Origin: Martelella lutilitoris
GTDB lineage: Bacteria; Pseudomonadota; Alphaproteobacteria; Rhizobiales; Rhizobiaceae
Direction of reading: 5' to 3'
DNA: 64,000 nucleotides
NCBI RefSeq assembly: GCF_016598595.1
Contig: NZ_CP066786.1
Coordinates: 2,131,501-2,195,500 of the forward strand
Below, one piece after another: positions 44,657 through 54,364 of the stretch; the stretch's first letter is position 1; each line of letters starts with the position of its first letter. Both the position numbers and the translations under genes were made by a program. Under the pieces are notes generated by a model. That model searched no databases, was not told the DNA's origin, and worked only from the letters and a program-made list of their open reading frames with translations.

Positions 44657-45669
44657 ACGTGATCAGCGGCCTGAACCGCAAGAGCGCCGCCATCGCTCTG
44701 GTCGAGGCGGGCGGCAAACGTATCCTGTTCGATTTCGGCGATGGCCTGGATGCCGGCGAACATCCCGACATCGATGTGATCGGCGCCGTGGATGCCGTCT
44801 TCCTCAGCCATGCGCACAAGGATCACGCCGGTTCTCTCGAGCGTCTCGGCGAGATCGGAAACCCAGCGGTATTCGCGACCGCAAGAACCCTCGATTTCCT
44901 TCGCGGCAGCCTTTGTCCGGAAACGGCGCACGCCATTCCCGAGCGGGGCGCTTTCGATGTCGACGGGCTGAAGCTTTCGACCGGCCGCTGCGGCCATGCG
45001 CCTGGCGGCGTCTGGTTCCACCTGGAGACGGAAAAAGGCGGTTTCATCTACACCGGGGATATCAGCCTCGAATCGCAAGGCATGCCTTTCGACTATCCTC
45101 CTCAGGCAGCCACGCTTCTGGTCGATGCATCCTACGGTGACCGCGAACAGGATCTCGGCGACCAGATTTCGGCAATGGCCGACTATGCCGGAGGAGGCGC
45201 CGTGCTGTGCTGTCCCGCTGCCGGTCGTGGCACGGATATGGTGCTGGCGATGGCCTCGCACGGTCTTTCCGTGCACGTCAGCGCGGTGGTCGGCGAGGAA
45301 GTCGAAGCGGCCACGGGCGAGCGATTTCCGGTCGTGAATGGCGAAACCGCGCAACCCCACCAGGTGATTGTGGCGACGGAATCCAACGCCGAGGCCGGTC
45401 TTTCGGCCGAACTCCTGAAACGCGGCGGATTCCGCTTCGTTTTTTCAAGCCATGTCCCGAACGGCACGCCGGCAGCGGCCCTGATCGGGCGCGAAGAGGC
45501 GGTCTGGCTTCCCTGGAACGTCCATCCGCGCAAGCGTGATATCCTCGCGCTCGCCGAGCATTGCGGTTCCCGGCAGGTTCTGCCCGCCTTTGTCGACATG
45601 GCCATGGCCCCGGAACTTGCCCGTGCCCTCGGCGCGCGGCTAAGACTGGAAACCGAGACGGAGATATAG
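44644..45669 (+). CDS. Metallo-beta-lactamase-fold hydrolase, beta-CASP-like
   Basis: 341 residues. The metal motif HxHxDH is seen in VFLSHAHKDHAGSLERL; later ligands are GHAPGG and IYTGDISLE. The C-terminal part, with FSSHVPNGTPAAAL and WNVHPRKRDILALAEHCG, resembles the beta-CASP/RNA-processing exonuclease layout, so a phosphodiester or phosphoester substrate is possible. The start is TTG at 44644 with AAGGAG eight bases upstream; it overlaps the permease gene by 13 bp, implying coupling. An open frame extends back to 43867 inside the permease gene and is spurious. No signal peptide. Its presence in an importer operon is unusual. Confidence 0.85.
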   Translation: MARLNVISGLNRKSAAIALVEAGGKRILFDFGDGLDAGEHPDIDVIGAVDAVFLSHAHKDHAGSLERLGEIGNPAVFATARTLDFLRGSLCPETAHAIPERGAFDVDGLKLSTGRCGHAPGGVWFHLETEKGGFIYTGDISLESQGMPFDYPPQAATLLVDASYGDREQDLGDQISAMADYAGGGAVLCCPAAGRGTDMVLAMASHGLSVHVSAVVGEEVEAATGERFPVVNGETAQPHQVIVATESNAEAGLSAELLKRGGFRFVFSSHVPNGTPAAALIGREEAVWLPWNVHPRKRDILALAEHCGSRQVLPAFVDMAMAPELARALGARLRLETETEI

Positions 45670-45672
45670 ACC

Positions 45673-46272
45673 ATGACGGAAAAACGCCTCGGCATCCCCG
45701 ACCATGTTCCCGAAGCCGAAGCGCGCGAGGATGTCCGCCCGCTTCTATATCCGGTGATCGAAGGTTTCGGCCCGCACGAGAAAACGCTCTATCTCGGCAA
45801 TCTCGCCGCGGCCGAAGACGCTGCCTGCCTGCTTGAAGCCGGGATTACCGAAACGCTCAACGTTTCGATCAACATGTTTCCGGGCCCGCTGAGGCTGGCC
45901 GATGGCACGCATGTCCGCCGCTACCAGCTCGGCATGATCGACGGCGCGGGCAACAGCCCGCATCTTCTCGCCGCAGCCGTCCACACCATCGAGGGCCTGA
46001 TGCGCGGCTATGTTCCGGCCAAGCCGCATTACCCGAAACATCGCAAGGGCCATGTTCTGGTCCATTGCCGCGGCGGGCGCTCGCGCTCGGTCGCGTTGAT
46101 CGCGCTCTGGCTGTCCGCCTTCGCGGGCGAGAGTTTCGACGGCTTCGATGCCGCACTCGCTCACCTGCGCGCCTTGCGCGGCCTGGACGAGAGCTACCCC
46201 CTGCCGCCGATGCTCGACCTTGCCGAAGAGGTCAGGCTGCGCAATCTGCTTGTCGCCGCGCGCTGGACATAG
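45673..46272 (+). CDS. Dual-specificity/tyrosine-phosphatase-like protein
   Basis: 199 residues. The Cys-dependent phosphatase loop is complete: HVLVHCRGGRSRSVALIALW (HCX5R). An upstream stretch YLGNLAAAEDAACLLEAGITETLNVS matches the strand/helix before the general-acid loop of dual-specificity phosphatases, and MIDGAGN sits near the expected general acid. Such folds dephosphorylate proteins, sugars, nucleotides or inositols. It starts 3 bp after the metallo-hydrolase gene, with GGAG inside that gene's end. In this operon a small imported phosphate ester is a likelier substrate than a protein. Confidence 0.87.
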   Translation: MTEKRLGIPDHVPEAEAREDVRPLLYPVIEGFGPHEKTLYLGNLAAAEDAACLLEAGITETLNVSINMFPGPLRLADGTHVRRYQLGMIDGAGNSPHLLAAAVHTIEGLMRGYVPAKPHYPKHRKGHVLVHCRGGRSRSVALIALWLSAFAGESFDGFDAALAHLRALRGLDESYPLPPMLDLAEEVRLRNLLVAARWT

Positions 46273-46279
46273 CTACGCC

Positions 46280-47299
46280 ATGGTCGAGAAATTTGTCTCC
46301 GCATCCGATGTCGCCCGTCTGGCCGGGGTTTCCCGCTCGGCCGTCTCGCGCACCTTCACCGAGGGGGCCAGCGTTGCGCCGAAGACCCGAGCCCGGGTGA
46401 TGAAGGCGGCAGAAGAGCTTGGCTACCGGGTCAACCTCCTCGCCCGCACGCTGCACAAGGAACGCTCCGATCTTGTGGGCCTTGTCGGGGCGAATCTCTC
46501 CAACCCCTATATCTCGGCGCAGGTCGATGCGCTGACCGCGGCGCTTTACGAATACGGGCTGCAATGCATGCTGCTCAATCTGGCGGGCGCGCGGGACGAT
46601 GTGGAAAACGCACTCGCAAAACTGCTTGAATACCGGGTGCGAACGGTGGTCTTGCTGTCGGGGGCCGTGCCGGACACGCTGATGCGGCTCGCCGCGGCCA
46701 ATGGCACGCGTCTCGTTCTCATCAACCGGCCGCTGCCGGAGAATATTGGTCTTGTCGACCAGATCGAGGCCGATTCGGCTGCCGGCGGCGCGCTTGCCGC
46801 ACAGCGGCTGATTGCGGCCGGCTGCCGCAACGTGGCCGTTGTCGTGTCGGAATCCCGCACCTCCGCCAAGCTGGCGCGCGCAGAGGCCTTTATCGCCGTG
46901 ATGGAGGCAAACCGGGTGCCGGTCAGCCAGTGGAGCCAGGGTCGCAACAATTATGAGACAGGTATCGAAGCAGCGCGCAGCCTGCTCGCGAAGCCCGGCA
47001 TTGACGGGATTTTCGGCGTGACCGACGAGATCGCGCTCGGTGTGATGAATACGGCGCGCCATGAGCTTGGCCTGTCCGTTCCGGGCGATGTCTCGGTGAT
47101 CGGATTCGACGATGCTCCGATTTCCGACTGGTCCTCGCACCGGCTGACCACCGTCCGCCAGTCGCTCTCCTCGCTGACCAGCGCCACGCTGAAGGCAATC
47201 ACCGGCCCGGCGCGCGCCCCCTCCTCCCACCATTTCATCCCCGTCAGCCTGGTCGAACGTCAGTCGGTGCGGCCCGCCAGATCGGCAGTTCAAGACTGA
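46280..47299 (+). CDS. LacI-family transcriptional regulator of the importer operon
   Basis: 339 residues. Helix-turn-helix SASDVARLAGVSRSAVSRTFT and hinge TRARVMKAAEELGYRVNLLA; effector domain with LVGLVGANLSNPYISAQVDAL, DGIFGVTDEIALGVMN and GDVSVIGFDDAPISDWSSHRLTTV. The effector should be a sugar or a close relative. The ATG at 46280 lies 7 bp after the phosphatase stop; the longer frame from 46148 is an artefact. It probably controls its own operon through the palindrome at 40752. Confidence 0.92.
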   Translation: MVEKFVSASDVARLAGVSRSAVSRTFTEGASVAPKTRARVMKAAEELGYRVNLLARTLHKERSDLVGLVGANLSNPYISAQVDALTAALYEYGLQCMLLNLAGARDDVENALAKLLEYRVRTVVLLSGAVPDTLMRLAAANGTRLVLINRPLPENIGLVDQIEADSAAGGALAAQRLIAAGCRNVAVVVSESRTSAKLARAEAFIAVMEANRVPVSQWSQGRNNYETGIEAARSLLAKPGIDGIFGVTDEIALGVMNTARHELGLSVPGDVSVIGFDDAPISDWSSHRLTTVRQSLSSLTSATLKAITGPARAPSSHHFIPVSLVERQSVRPARSAVQD

Positions 47300-47670
47300 G
47301 GAGGCCGAAAGCCGAGCGAAACGCCGCAACGGAAATCGGCATGCACACGGTCGCCGCCGGCCAGACATTGTCGTTCAAGGCGTTATGTCAGCGTCTTCTT
47401 GGATACCGCTTCGCCTGGGCCTCGGAAAGGTTTCACCTGCCAGGAGAAACAGGCGCGGCCGGGTCCGACTGTCGAGATCGGCAGGACGCTTCGGTAGCGG
47501 GTGCTCGTAGGCATAGATGCCTGCAAACGGTCAGATCCCCCTCCTCATCGCCAAAACAGCATGCTCATGGACAGGAGGCAGCACAACAAAAGAGCGCCTC
47601 TGGCAATCGCGCTCCGACATGGTGATATCGATAGGATAAGCAGCAAAACCGAGCCTGACTGGCTGGCTGA
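47300..47670. other. Intergenic region without a gene
   Basis: 371 bp between the LacI gene and tRNA-Leu. The short open frames here (for example 47341-47625) lack a Shine-Dalgarno sequence and recognisable motifs. No hairpin with a T tract was seen. Confidence 0.5.
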
Positions 47671-47755
47671 TGGTGCGGTCGAGAAGACTCGAACTTCCAC
47701 GGGTTGCCCCACAGCGACCTCAACGCTGCGCGTCTACCAATTCCGCCACGACCGC
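47671..47755 (-). tRNA. tRNA-Leu (anticodon GAG)
   Basis: 85 bases including an encoded CCA. The acceptor stem GCGGTCG/CGACCGC closes the cloverleaf. The D-arm has GGCGGAATTGGTAGACGC, the anticodon arm is CAGCG-TTGAGGT-CGCTG with anticodon GAG (reads CUC/CUU), a long class II variable arm follows (GTGGGGCAACCCGT), and the T-arm has GTTCGAGTC. Confidence 0.95.
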
Positions 47756-47949
47756 ATCGTGGTAGGGCCGGTTTGTGCCGGCGCCGCTGCATGTAGCAAA
47801 AGCCTTCTCGGCGCACAAGCGTCTGTGACGGTTTTTTTTCATTTCGGCGGGACAAACTTTCAAGCGCCTCCGGACCGGCCTTTTGCTCCCGCCCTTTCGC
47901 CTTGCCGCCGGCCGTGAAATCTGCAAGGAGAAAGTCGAAGGACAGAGCC

Positions 47950-48669
47950 ATGGAACGACGCGAAATCGATTTTCTGATGCATGCCGAACCCGGCGCGCCG
48001 CCGGTAAGATGGCGGGTTTCGGAGGGGCTTGTCCCCTATCCGCAAGCACTTGCCGCCATGGAACGGGAGGTCGACCTGATCGCGCGCGGCGAGGCGGACG
48101 AGCTTGTCTGGCTGGTCGAGCACCCGCCGCTCTACACCGCCGGCACAAGCGCGGTTCGCCAGGACCTCCTGACGCCCGACCGCTTTCCCGTCTTCGAGAC
48201 CGGACGCGGCGGCGAATACACCTATCACGGCCCCGGACAGCGGGTCGCCTATCTGATGCTCGATCTGAAGCGGCGGCGGCGCGATGTCCGCGCCTTCGTC
48301 GCGGCGATCGAGGAGACCATCATCAAGACGCTCGACAGGATGAATGTGCGCGGCGAGCGGCGCGAGGACCGGGTCGGCGTCTGGGTGAAACGGCCGGAGC
48401 GCCCGCCCCTGCCGGATGGCTCCCCGGCCGAAGACAAGATCGCGGCCATCGGCATCAGGCTGCGCCGCTGGGTCAGCTTTCACGGCCTGTCGATCAATGT
48501 GGAGCCGGATCTCGAGCATTTCGCCGGCATTGTTCCCTGCGGCATTTCGGGATACGGGGTCACCAGCCTTGTCGACCTCGGCCTGCCGGTGACGACGGAG
48601 GATGTCGATATCTGTCTGCGGCAGGCCTTTGAGGAGGTCTTCGGCGAAACAGCGGCAGAGGCGCGCTGA
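47950..48669 (+). CDS. lipB: Octanoyltransferase
   Basis: 239 residues. Transfers octanoate from octanoyl-ACP to the lipoyl domains of 2-oxoacid dehydrogenases and GcvH, the first step of lipoate synthesis. Motifs: [21 protein letters not shown], the Lys block [21 protein letters not shown] and the catalytic Cys in [15 protein letters not shown]. The ATG at 47950 has AAGGA eight bases upstream; the in-frame ATG at 47902 would add 16 basic residues without support. One of its substrates, GcvH, is encoded at 57466. Confidence 0.94.
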   Translation: MERREIDFLMHAEPGAPPVRWRVSEGLVPYPQALAAMEREVDLIARGEADELVWLVEHPPLYTAGTSAVRQDLLTPDRFPVFETGRGGEYTYHGPGQRVAYLMLDLKRRRRDVRAFVAAIEETIIKTLDRMNVRGERREDRVGVWVKRPERPPLPDGSPAEDKIAAIGIRLRRWVSFHGLSINVEPDLEHFAGIVPCGISGYGVTSLVDLGLPVTTEDVDICLRQAFEEVFGETAAEAR

Positions 48670-48673
48670 AACC

Positions 48674-49063
48674 TTAGTGCAGCGTCCGTCCGCCGGTTAC
48701 GGTAAAGCCGAACGGCCCGGGCCGGCGCGGCCGCTTGATGGCATCGGGATAGCGCCCCGCATGGCCGACATGATTGACTTCGATGACGACGTCCTTGAGG
48801 TTGAGGCTTTTCTGCCGGTGGCCCGGAAGGGATTTCTCGACATCGCCGGAAATCAGCCACAGCGGGCGGACATTCAGATGGCCGGCGATCCGGACAAGCC
48901 TTTCCAGCGACGGCTCCGAGCGGTCGCATTCCCAGTTCCTCACCGTCTCGCGCGTTACCCCCAAGTGCCCGGCAAGTTCCGCCAGGCTTAGTCCGGCGCT
49001 TTCGCGGGCCGCGAGCAGGCGCCCGCCCAGCGTATCGTCGCCGTAAAGTTCCTCTTCCATCAT
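48674..49063 (-). CDS. XRE-family helix-turn-helix regulator
   Basis: 129 residues. The DNA-binding domain is LAELAGHLGVTRETVRNWECDRSEPSLERLVRIAGHL (read here in two parts: helix pair LAELAGHLGVTRETVRNWE, then the scaffold helix). The C-terminal 50 residues are basic and lack an obvious sensor. The ATG at 49063 has AAAGG six bases upstream. The gene is convergent with lipB (4 bp apart) and divergent from the formaldehyde dehydrogenase gene, which it could control. Confidence 0.85.
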   Translation of the reverse strand: MMEEELYGDDTLGGRLLAARESAGLSLAELAGHLGVTRETVRNWECDRSEPSLERLVRIAGHLNVRPLWLISGDVEKSLPGHRQKSLNLKDVVIEVNHVGHAGRYPDAIKRPRRPGPFGFTVTGGRTLH

Positions 49064-49269
49064 AGTCGGCCTTTCCGTCCCGTTGGGCATGCCGGATTTT
49101 CCGGTTCTGGTCGCCCTTCATAGCCAAAACCGGGCAAAAGTGCCAGTCCGCCCGGCCAGGGAGCGGGAAGACGGGAGAAATGCGCGATCACGCAGACTTG
49201 AGCTTGCGGATCAAGGAGCGACCATGCCAAAGATTGACGGACAACAAAGGCGATAGTGGAGAGACACCG

Positions 49270-50396
<1,127 letters not shown>

Positions 50397-50397
<1 letters not shown>

Positions 50398-50873
50398 TGG
50401 GTTCGCTTACCGTCGATATCGCCCGCATGGATGCGCTCACTGCGGGCGAACTTTATGACGTGCTCAGATTGCGAGTCGATGTCTTCGTGGTGGAGCAGAA
50501 CTGCCCCTATCCCGAGCTCGACGGCAAGGACGCGGATGCGCTTCACCTGCGGCTTCTCGAGGACGGAAAGCCGGTCGCTTACGGTCGCATCTTCGCGCCC
50601 GGAGCGGACAAGAAGGCGCGTATCGGCCGTATCGTCGTCGCGCCCTCCCATCGGGGACAAAAGCTTGGCGAACGGCTGATGGGCGAAGCGGTCGCCGCCT
50701 GCGAAAGACTTGCGCCCGGCGCCCCGATCGCGATTTCCGCCCAGGCGCATCTCGAGCGATTTTATGCGGGCTTCGGTTTCGAGACCGTGTCGAAAGAATA
50801 TCTGGAGGACGGCATCCCGCATATCGACATGGTGCGTGATGCCGCCGGAGTGCAAACGGAAGTCGCCGGATGA
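50397..50873 (+). CDS. GNAT acetyltransferase, ElaA-like
   Basis: 158 residues. LRVDVFVVEQNCPYPELDGKD is the ElaA hallmark; the acetyl-CoA loop is VVAPSHRGQKLGERLM, and AHLERFYAGFGFETVS closes the fold. The acceptor is unknown. Its ATG shares one base with the dehydrogenase stop (TGATG) and its end overlaps the next gene by 4 bp, so it is translated as part of the formaldehyde operon. Confidence 0.9.
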
Positions 50874-51349
50874 TCTATGTCGATGCCGATGCCTGCCCGG
50901 TAAAGCCCGAGGTGATCAAGGTCGCCGAGCGCCACGGCCTGCCGGTCACCTTCGTGGCCAATTCCGGTCTCAGGCCCTCGCGCGATCCGATGATCCGCAA
51001 TGTCATCGTCTCCGGCGCCTTTGACGCTGCCGATGACTGGATCGCCGAACGCGCCGGCGCCGGCGACATCGTCGTCACCGCCGATGTGCCGCTTGCCGAG
51101 CAGTGCGTGGCAGGCGGCGCGCTGGTGACCGGGCCGACCGGCCGGCTGTTCGATCAGGCCAATATCGGTATGGCGCGGGCCATGCGCGACCTTGGCCAGC
51201 ATCTGCGTGAGACCGGCGAGAGCAAGGGCTATAACGCCGCCTTTTCGCCGAGGGACCGTTCGGCCTTCCTGCAGACCATGGAACGGCTCTGCCGGCAGGC
51301 GAAATCCATTCAAGCCAAGCCTGATGACGAAACGAAGGGAAGATCATGA
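50870..51349 (+). CDS. YaiI/YqxD-family protein (DUF188)
   Basis: 159 residues, full length. Conserved start MIYVDADACPVKPEV, then ANSGLRPSRDPMIRNVIV, DIVVTADVPLAEQCV and GPTGRLFDQANIGMARAMRDL. The family has a PIN-like fold with conserved acidic residues, so nuclease activity is possible; no function is established. It overlaps both neighbours by 4 bp (ATGA). Confidence 0.92.
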   Translation: MIYVDADACPVKPEVIKVAERHGLPVTFVANSGLRPSRDPMIRNVIVSGAFDAADDWIAERAGAGDIVVTADVPLAEQCVAGGALVTGPTGRLFDQANIGMARAMRDLGQHLRETGESKGYNAAFSPRDRSAFLQTMERLCRQAKSIQAKPDDETKGRS

Positions 51350-52176
51350 ACATCCTGTCCGAAAACACGGCCTTTGGCGGCATGCAGGCCGTCTTTTCCC
51401 ATGATTCGGAAGCCTGTAACTGCGAGATGACATTCGCGGTTTTCGTGCCGCCGCAGGCGACCGAACGCCCCTGCCCTGTGCTCTGGTATCTCTCAGGGCT
51501 CACCTGCACCCATGCCAATGTGATGGAAAAGGGCGAGTATCGCCGCATGGCGGCCGAACTGGGCCTGATCATCGTCTGCCCGGACACGAGCCCGCGCGGC
51601 AAGGACGTTCCCGATTCGCTGACCAACTGGCAACTCGGCCAGGGCGCGGGCTTCTATGTCGACGCCACCGAAAGCCCCTATGCGCTGAACTACCGGATGG
51701 AAACCTATATCACCAAGGAACTGCCCGCGCTGATCGCCGGCAGCTTCCGCGCCGACATGGATCGTCAGGGGATTTTCGGCCATTCCATGGGCGGCCACGG
51801 CGCCATGACCTTCGCACTCAAATATCCCGATCGCTACAGAAGCTGCTCGGCCTTCGCCCCGATCGTCTCGCCATCAACGTCGCCCTGGGCGCAGGGCGCG
51901 TTCGAGAAATATCTCGGAACCGACACGGATGCATGGCGCAAGCATGATGCCTGCGCGCTGGTTGCCGCCGGCGCCCGCTTCCCGGAATTTCTGATCGACC
52001 AGGGCACGGCAGACGGCTTTCTCGAGGAGGGCCTGAAGCCCTGGCTGTTCGAGGCGGCGGTCGAGGATACGGACATCGCGCTGACGCTGAGAATGCACGA
52101 GCGCTATGACCACTCCTACTACTTCATCTCCACCTTCATGGACGATCACCTGCGCTGGCACGCCGAGCGGGTGTGA
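51346..52176 (+). CDS. fghA: S-formylglutathione hydrolase
   Basis: 276 residues, esterase-D family alpha/beta hydrolase. Hydrolyses S-formylglutathione to formate and glutathione, the second step of formaldehyde detoxification. Nucleophile elbow IFGHSMGGHGAMTFALKYP, oxyanion region YLSGLTCTHANVMEKGEYR, Asp in LIDQGTADGF and the C-terminal catalytic His in MHERYDHSYYFISTFMDDH. Overlaps the DUF188 gene by 4 bp. Confidence 0.95.
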   Translation: MNILSENTAFGGMQAVFSHDSEACNCEMTFAVFVPPQATERPCPVLWYLSGLTCTHANVMEKGEYRRMAAELGLIIVCPDTSPRGKDVPDSLTNWQLGQGAGFYVDATESPYALNYRMETYITKELPALIAGSFRADMDRQGIFGHSMGGHGAMTFALKYPDRYRSCSAFAPIVSPSTSPWAQGAFEKYLGTDTDAWRKHDACALVAAGARFPEFLIDQGTADGFLEEGLKPWLFEAAVEDTDIALTLRMHERYDHSYYFISTFMDDHLRWHAERV

Positions 52177-52240
52177 GGGGCTCGGCAGGTATTCGCCATG
52201 AAATGTGGTGACCGCGTTTCTTGAGTGTTTCGCAGCAATC

Positions 52241-52264
52241 AATCTCCCCCTTGAGGGGGAGATT
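52241..52264. terminator. Hairpin between convergent fghA and the ATP12 gene
   Basis: AATCTCCCCC-TTGA-GGGGGAGATT, a perfect 10-bp stem with a 4-base loop. No T tract on either side. The CTCCCCCTTGAGGGGGAG core is, to my recollection, a dispersed intergenic repeat in rhizobia. Confidence 0.5.
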
Positions 52265-52287
52265 ACGGGGCCAGACCGACGCGTCGC

Positions 52288-53037
52288 CTACCCCAGCGCA
52301 ACGAACAAATCATGCGCGGCTTTCATGTCCTCGAACCGCTTGGCGCGGCGGCGGGCGGCTTCCTCGTCATGGCCCCAGAGTTCGATCGTCCAGTCTTCCT
52401 CGAGATTGCCGAGCGCCCAGGCTTCGTCAAGCGTCAGGCGGCCGCGCGCCAGGGCCAGCGTCACCAGCGCCGAACCGGTCAGCGTCGTCATCACATGCAA
52501 GGCGCCAAGCTCGAAGGGCGCCCGGTGATGCTCCAGTTCCCTACGGAAGGCCTCAAGGCTTTCCGCAGGCTGTTCGGCAAACATAACGCCTTCGACCAGC
52601 ACGAAGCGCGCGCCATATTCCTCGGCCATCCAGTCAAGCACCGCCCCCCAGCGCTCGGCCTGCCGGGCAACGAGTTCCTCCGGACTTTCCGCGCGATAGA
52701 ACAGCATGTCGTTGCCGGCATAGCTGACGATTTCCTCGAACACCGCGTTGGCATTCACGGCCACGCCGTCGATGATGGTGTTGGCAAGCCGCGTCATCGG
52801 CATTTTCGCCGGATCGATGACCTTCTCCTGCGCCTGCCATTCGGCCCGTACATGCTCGGCAGCGGCCGCCGTCGGCAGGATCAGCGGCTTTCGCGACGGG
52901 GTCTTGACCGGCCGGCCGTCGAGCTTCACCGCAAAGCCCCCGTCTTCCGCGGCGATGGTTGCCTCGGCGTAGAATTTCTTCGGCAATTCGGCGCGCATCA
53001 GTTCCTGCGACCGGCGGATGGGATCATTGGTCATCAT
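52288..53037 (-). CDS. ATP12-family F1-ATPase assembly chaperone
   Basis: 249 residues. Alphaproteobacterial homologue of mitochondrial ATP12, which binds the F1 alpha subunit before assembly. Family blocks: KKFYAEATIAAEDGGFAVKLDGRPVKTPSRKPL, split here as a beta-rich N-domain, then MTRLANTIIDG and a C-terminal helical part with YAGNDMLFYRAESPEELVARQ and LDEAWALGNLEEDWTIELWG. Its ATG overlaps the preceding HAD stop as ATGA, placing it last in the rluC-HAD-HAD-ATP12 operon. Confidence 0.92.
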   Translation of the reverse strand: MMTNDPIRRSQELMRAELPKKFYAEATIAAEDGGFAVKLDGRPVKTPSRKPLILPTAAAAEHVRAEWQAQEKVIDPAKMPMTRLANTIIDGVAVNANAVFEEIVSYAGNDMLFYRAESPEELVARQAERWGAVLDWMAEEYGARFVLVEGVMFAEQPAESLEAFRRELEHHRAPFELGALHVMTTLTGSALVTLALARGRLTLDEAWALGNLEEDWTIELWGHDEEAARRRAKRFEDMKAAHDLFVALG

Positions 53038-53696
53038 GCACCCTTCAGAACGAATTTCAGAATGTCATCCGGCGTCTCGGCGATCGCCGCCGCGCCGGCG
53101 AGCTTCAGCGCATCCGGCGTGCCATAGCCCCAGGAAACGCCGACGGCCGCGGAGCCGGCGGAACGGGCCATCTGGATATCGAACACCGTGTCGCCGATCA
53201 CCACCGCCTGCTCCGGCCGCATGCCCGTTTCATCGCAGCATTCCAGCACCATGGCCGGATGCGGCTTGGAGGGACAGTCATCGGCCGTGCGCGTGGTAAT
53301 GAATTTTTCGCTGTAGCCATGGGTTTTCAGCATGTGGTCGAGCCCGCGCCGCGACTTGCCGGTGACCGCGCCGACGAGAATATCGTCCTGCAGGAAGAGA
53401 TGCGCCAGCATGGCGGCGACGCCGTCATAGAGTTTTTCCTGCATGGCGGGATCACGCCGCACCTCGGCGAAAAGCGAGCGGTAATAGCCCATCATGTCCC
53501 GGCATTCATGATCGACATCTTCACGCCCCAGTAGCCCGGCGATCGCCACGTCCAGCGTCAGGCCCACCGTGCCGCGTGTTGCCTGCTCATCCGGCGCCTC
53601 GTGTCCGAAGGCGCGGAAGGTGCGGGCCATGGTCTCCTGAATGATCGCCAGGCTGTCGACCAGCGTACCGTCACAATCAAAAAGCACCAGCTTCAT
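53034..53696 (-). CDS. HAD-IA hydrolase (phosphoglycolate-phosphatase-like), copy 1
   Basis: 220 residues. Motif I VLFDCDGTLVDS, motif II GAVTGKSRRGLDH, Lys in CPSKPHPAMVLECC and motif IV VVIGDTVFDIQMARSAGSA. Phosphatase acting on a small phosphate ester such as 2-phosphoglycolate. Very similar to the gene directly upstream (53713-54363), so a tandem duplication. The ATG at 53696 has GGGAG eight bases upstream. Confidence 0.88.
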   Translation of the reverse strand: MKLVLFDCDGTLVDSLAIIQETMARTFRAFGHEAPDEQATRGTVGLTLDVAIAGLLGREDVDHECRDMMGYYRSLFAEVRRDPAMQEKLYDGVAAMLAHLFLQDDILVGAVTGKSRRGLDHMLKTHGYSEKFITTRTADDCPSKPHPAMVLECCDETGMRPEQAVVIGDTVFDIQMARSAGSAAVGVSWGYGTPDALKLAGAAAIAETPDDILKFVLKGA

Positions 53697-53712
53697 GAGG
53701 AGCACTCCCGGC

Positions 53713-54363
53713 TCAGACAAGTTTCAGGATCTCTTCCGGATGCCAGACGATCGCGCCCGCTCCGGCATCCTGCAGATCGGCGATCTCGCCGTAGCCCCAG
53801 GCCACCCCGATCGCATGGGACCCGGCCTTCGCCGCCATTTCCATGTCGAAGACCGCGTCGCCGATGATCACGGCATCGGCCGGATTGAAGCCCGCTTCCG
53901 CGCAGCATTCAAGCACCATGGCAGGATGCGGCTTGGAGGGGCAGTCATCCGCGGTGCGTGAAACGGTAAATCGCGGCGCCAGTCCGTGCAGATCCAGAAC
54001 ATGGCTGAGGCCCCGGCGCGAATTGCCGGTGACGGCGCCGATGGTCACATCGCCGCGCGCGGCAAGGCCGCCAATCAGTTCGGCAATGCCCGGAAACAGC
54101 TGTTCCATCATGTTGGGATCGGAATGGACCTCGGCAAAGAGCGACTTGAACTTCACCCGGATCGCCAGAACCTCGTCGTCGATCCGGTGCCGGCCGAGCA
54201 GCCGGGCAATCGCGTAGTCGAGCGACAGGCCGATGATCGTCTTGGTCTCGGCAAGGGTCGGTTCCGGATGACCGAAGGCGACAAAGGCGCGGCGCATGGT
54301 CTCATGGATGCGCACGGCGCTGTCGACCAGCGTGCCGTCGCAGTCAAACAATACGAGCTTCAT
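53713..54363 (-). CDS. HAD-IA hydrolase (phosphoglycolate-phosphatase-like), copy 2
   Basis: 216 residues, same layout as its neighbour: VLFDCDGTLVDSAVRIHET, GAVTGNSRRGLSHVL, CPSKPHPAMVLECCAEAG, AVIIGDAVFDMEMAAKAGS. The ATG at 54363 follows the rluC-like stop by 1 bp (TGACATG), so it is coupled to it. All catalytic residues are kept in both copies. Confidence 0.88.
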   Translation of the reverse strand: MKLVLFDCDGTLVDSAVRIHETMRRAFVAFGHPEPTLAETKTIIGLSLDYAIARLLGRHRIDDEVLAIRVKFKSLFAEVHSDPNMMEQLFPGIAELIGGLAARGDVTIGAVTGNSRRGLSHVLDLHGLAPRFTVSRTADDCPSKPHPAMVLECCAEAGFNPADAVIIGDAVFDMEMAAKAGSHAIGVAWGYGEIADLQDAGAGAIVWHPEEILKLV

Positions 54364-54364
54364 G

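Noticed and set aside
47341..47625. 94-codon frame between the LacI gene and tRNA-Leu
   Set aside because: No ribosome-binding site and no motif; composition looks non-coding.
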